NCBI GenBank assembly: GCA_029532415.1
Contig: JAQOTA010000047.1
Coordinates: forward strand, 2,914,001 to 2,978,000
Length of the DNA: 64,000 nt
Direction of reading: 5' to 3'
Source: Marasmius tenuissimus
Taxonomy: Eukaryota > Basidiomycota > Agaricomycetes > Agaricales > Marasmiaceae
Shown here piece by piece: positions 61,015 to 64,000 of the stretch. Numbering within the stretch: position 1 is the stretch's first letter; each line of letters begins with the position of its first letter. The translations under genes were made by a program, and so were the position numbers. Below the pieces are notes generated by a model. The model searched no databases, was not told where the DNA came from, and saw only the letters and a program-made list of their open reading frames with translations.

Positions 61015-61396
61015 CTAATCAAAAAAAGAATGTCAAGTGATACTCATAACGAATAAATGATTGCAGGTCGCGAATATGGATAGCGCAAGGGAATCGTAGT
61101 GGAAGACAAGGAGAAAGAATGGTCGAGATTGAATTTCCGAGAACTCCGGGCTCGGGCTTTGCCGAAATGTTGAGACCAAGCCTGTCGATCAGCCCTGCAG
61201 ACTCTTTCACCTTGACCATCACTGTCCTCAGCACTGAGATCACAGTGCGTTGTTGAGTAGCAAGTCTTGAAGCTCACGCAAGCCAAAGTGAACTAGGTAG
61301 CCGGCATTTCAAGAACTAAACAGGCTGACAAGAAGGGAAGCTGTTGCCCACACCAATAGCAGCAAAGCTGGAGATAGGTACAATGGAGTGGTCTTT

Positions 61397-61722
61397 AGTT
61401 GCAATACTGCAGGGAGCAGGAGAGAAAAGACAGTAGGCAGAATGCCTCATGCGGTGGTGTAACAAACCGCTGAGGTACAATGGTATTACTACTTGGCTTA
61501 TATACGAGAGTACAAGATAGCTAGAATATGGTAGAATGGAGTAGAAAGTACTGTGCATGATGTAGGTAGAAATAAGTACGATCAGTAAGGCAAAGGGTTA
61601 TGGAGTACAGAGGAGTATAGTGAGTAATGTAGGGCAAAAGGATAATGATATCATACAATGTGTAGGGTCAGGTAGGCACAATAGTTAGCTAGGCCGAAGT
61701 TGCCATACCTAGAATATTGACT
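61397..61722 (-). mobile_element. Solo-LTR-like element, copy 2 (326 bp)
   Basis: Second copy of the element at 16462-16803, same orientation, with its own perfect 5-bp target duplication TCTTT (61392-61396 and 61723-61727). Ends AGTTGCAATACTGCAG and AGAATATTGACT are identical to copy 1. The interior is highly similar with small indels, including loss of the TGTGCATGATGTA duplication. It carries the same minus-strand TATATAAG box. No internal coding region adjoins it. Confidence 0.82.
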
Positions 61723-61727
61723 TCTTT

Positions 61728-64000
61728 GGTGTGCTATGCTCTAGATTAATTGATATTTATATGGTTAATCGGCCTTTTTCGCCCTATTGAAGGCGGCGGG
61801 CTCAATCAAGACTATACCCTTTCTGAATCACCTTAATGCTGCACTGGGACACCTCTGTGCACTTTCATCGTGCATCTGCGAGCGTTGAAAACCGAGAAGT
61901 AGGCGAGCTCACACTAGTTACAATAGCCGAAGAAATTTAGACTGTAGACTCTTCTGCTCACCTATTTCTTATTTATGGAAGTGGCTTACTGAAACATTTG
62001 ACGGCTTACAGGGGTAGTGAAGAGATCCTGGATAGGAAGTTGGCAACCACCCGCACCAAGGAAAGATATTTTTGAATGCGTGAATGCGCTGTACGTGCGT
62101 TTTTTTTTTGTCACTTCCCCCCAGTTTAGTCTGCTCCCATAGATAGCCCCGTTTTTTTCTTATCGGGGGCGATATTCCATGACGTTGAATTGTCATCCCC
62201 ACCCAAAAGCTTGAGATTTCTTGAGGGCAGCCCTCAGAAATGTTCATGTCTCGTAGCCCATATAAACGATCTATCCAGACACGGGCCCTTCGCAACCCCC
62301 TTTAGAGTGCAGCTCACAAAGTCATTGTGGAAGGAAAATGATTCTGGCTATCACCGCCTTCCAGCTTGCCCTACTGTCGTCCAATGGCGTTCCAGTTTCC
62401 ACTCTCGATTACCGATTCATCGTCTCCTCGGAAGCATATTTGGGCCGTTGTATGTACTTATCGGCACCTTTCATGCGTACAAATTATCTTTGGGCTCGAG
62501 CGGAGGTCTCTCAGAGGTGTTCACGGGTGCTGGTTACAATCTATATTGGCAAGGGTTCTTCTCTACTCGATTGTTATATATTTGCTAACCAGTTCCGTTC
62601 TCTTCATTAGCCTATCGTCTACCTTAGAAAACGACAAAGGCCTCAGGTGATAAAAGGGATGAGTACCATAGTCTGTTTCAACGCGGTATGTGGTTGACCT
62701 ACTTTTGGGCATTTCACGTATACCCGCCTGTACCCTTCGCTGGCTCACCACTTAGAACAGGCGGCGGTCGATTGGCTGTCGCTGCTTTACCACCCTCACC
62801 TGAAATTAGCTTTACGGTGCTCTGAGCCGGCGTTCGTGAGTAGGACCAAGAAGGGAATAACATCGGAAGCCAGGCGTGAGTCATATGTGGACTTCTCTCT
62901 CCATCTATTCACCTAGCGCTAAAACCTCCACAGGGTTGAAAAACTTCTCAAGACGGGGTTTATCAAGCAAAGTACAACTATCCACACCACCCGAGATCTC
63001 GGTATACCCGAGAGTCGACTCATAGGCGAGGGTGCATATCCTCCTTTCTGGATACCCGTCGTTTGCCTGCTTATCATCGAACAATAGCGTGACCGAAGGT
63101 GTTGATACACTCCTGCTCTTTCATTGGGAACCCTGGCACATATAGATATTGAAACGGTCGACAAGGGCATCGGGTTCACCGAATTTAGCCAGACGAGAAC
63201 TAAATAATGCATGATGATCTTGCAAACACAATTGAGGACCACCAATATCATCATTAGAAAAAGAGCTGATTGAGCGCCAGACTCGACTATCTGACCTCCA
63301 TCTTTTCATTCTAGTCGTCGTTTCTGGATGTTATCCTTGTGCTCTACGGCTGAGTTAACGAAAACTCAACGCCGCTTCGATAACGCAATATGAACCCGCA
63401 CAAACGACTCCAATTCTCATCTACAGCTTTCTGTGGGTATGCATGCTCTGAATATGGGAAGCTAGCGACCCTTCAATTACATCGCCAAAGAGAAGGTCAC
63501 CGAGGTTTCATGGTTCATTATAAATCGAGCCTGTGCTTTGTCCATTCGCAATGGTGAGTACAAGTTTGTTGGATCCCTCGTGCCTATCACCTATTCAAAT
63601 CTTTTCCGGAGAAGTTATTGCACAGCGAGCGAATCGATAATTTACCCGGCCTGGATTTATAGCCGGTACAGAATCTTCGGGCAGATCAACGAATAGTGTT
63701 GGGCTCAGGCTACGAGCTGAACCCCGACGATGAGTACGGTCGAGGACCTTCTGACTGTTTTATTCCGTGTTGATAGTTTTGAAACAATCCTTCAAACTAT
63801 TTTTCATAGGCTCAGAACTTAGATAGCGAAATTAAGCACTCACGGACATGATTTTCACCTCGTTGATTTTCCTCGACGTCTCTAGCTAAAACTCTTAACC
63901 CAACCACCGGCATCACCCGTACTTACCAACCCGCGACTGACCCTACTCCGGACATATCTAAGTGCAAAGACACAACCTCTACCGTACCAAATCACCAGTC
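61728..64000. other. No recognisable gene at the right end
   Basis: Overlapping plus frames at 62190-62650 and a minus frame at 62919-63254 contain hydrophobic runs (for example LVVLNC and MHYLVLVWL on the minus strand), which might be exons of a membrane protein, but I could not assemble a gene. A 10-T run lies at 62100-62109. Confidence 0.4.

Overview
The window looks like nuclear DNA of a basidiomycete fungus, probably an Agaricomycete (inference). Genes are cut by many 47-70 nt GT..AG introns, there are no bacterial-type operons, and the recognisable products are a secreted S10 serine carboxypeptidase, an Agaricomycete-style seven-helix membrane protein and a multi-copy family whose N-terminus carries a GGxFxxVxGDQxN motif that I associate with expanded basidiomycete families. 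No rRNA, tRNA or CRISPR array was found.

The dominant structure is a one-directional (minus strand) array of six members of one gene family, called A-F here: A 2551-5308, B 12705-15670, C 23196-25624, D 31728-34151, E 42595-43939, F 56366-59633. I could splice A-D into continuous frames of ten exons; exons 3-7 have identical lengths (38, 68, 71, 374, 131 nt) in all four. C (657 aa) and D (652 aa) look fully intact. B (823 aa) is intact if a GC donor is used. A (749 aa) ends at a stop inside a tail whose frame stays open for 128 more codons. E is 5'-truncated and frameshifted. F is killed by a nonsense codon, an LTR-like insertion and a tail frameshift. N-terminus and tail types occur in all four combinations, which implies shuffling by recombination or gene conversion.

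Layout: 1-2163 no recognised gene; A; 5.3-7.65 kb 5' flank shared with D, containing relics of a second repeated gene; a CACTR-type MITE at 9009-9478; B; a solo-LTR-like element at 16462-16803; the carboxypeptidase at 18929-21004; a segmental duplication (21060-23803 and 29546-32335) that carries the 3' ends of C and D; C and its 5' flank (shared with F); a decayed LINE reverse transcriptase at 28406-29545; D; a long gene-poor stretch 36.1-42.6 kb; E; a retroelement-rich stretch 44-51 kb with a Ty1/copia remnant and a hAT MITE (49281-49929, perfect 8-bp target duplication); the membrane-protein gene at 51631-53334; a gene-poor stretch; F; then a hairpin-type MITE (60694-61014) and the second copy of the solo-LTR-like element (61397-61722).

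The array genes appear to be a rapidly evolving, recombining family in a transposon-rich accessory region. The function of the family is unknown; its modular build (N-terminal GDQ motif, variable cysteine-rich segment, conserved core, basic KRQ/KRR motif, Ser/Thr/Pro-rich tail) is described below. The carboxypeptidase and the membrane protein are the only confidently recognised single-copy genes and both look functional.
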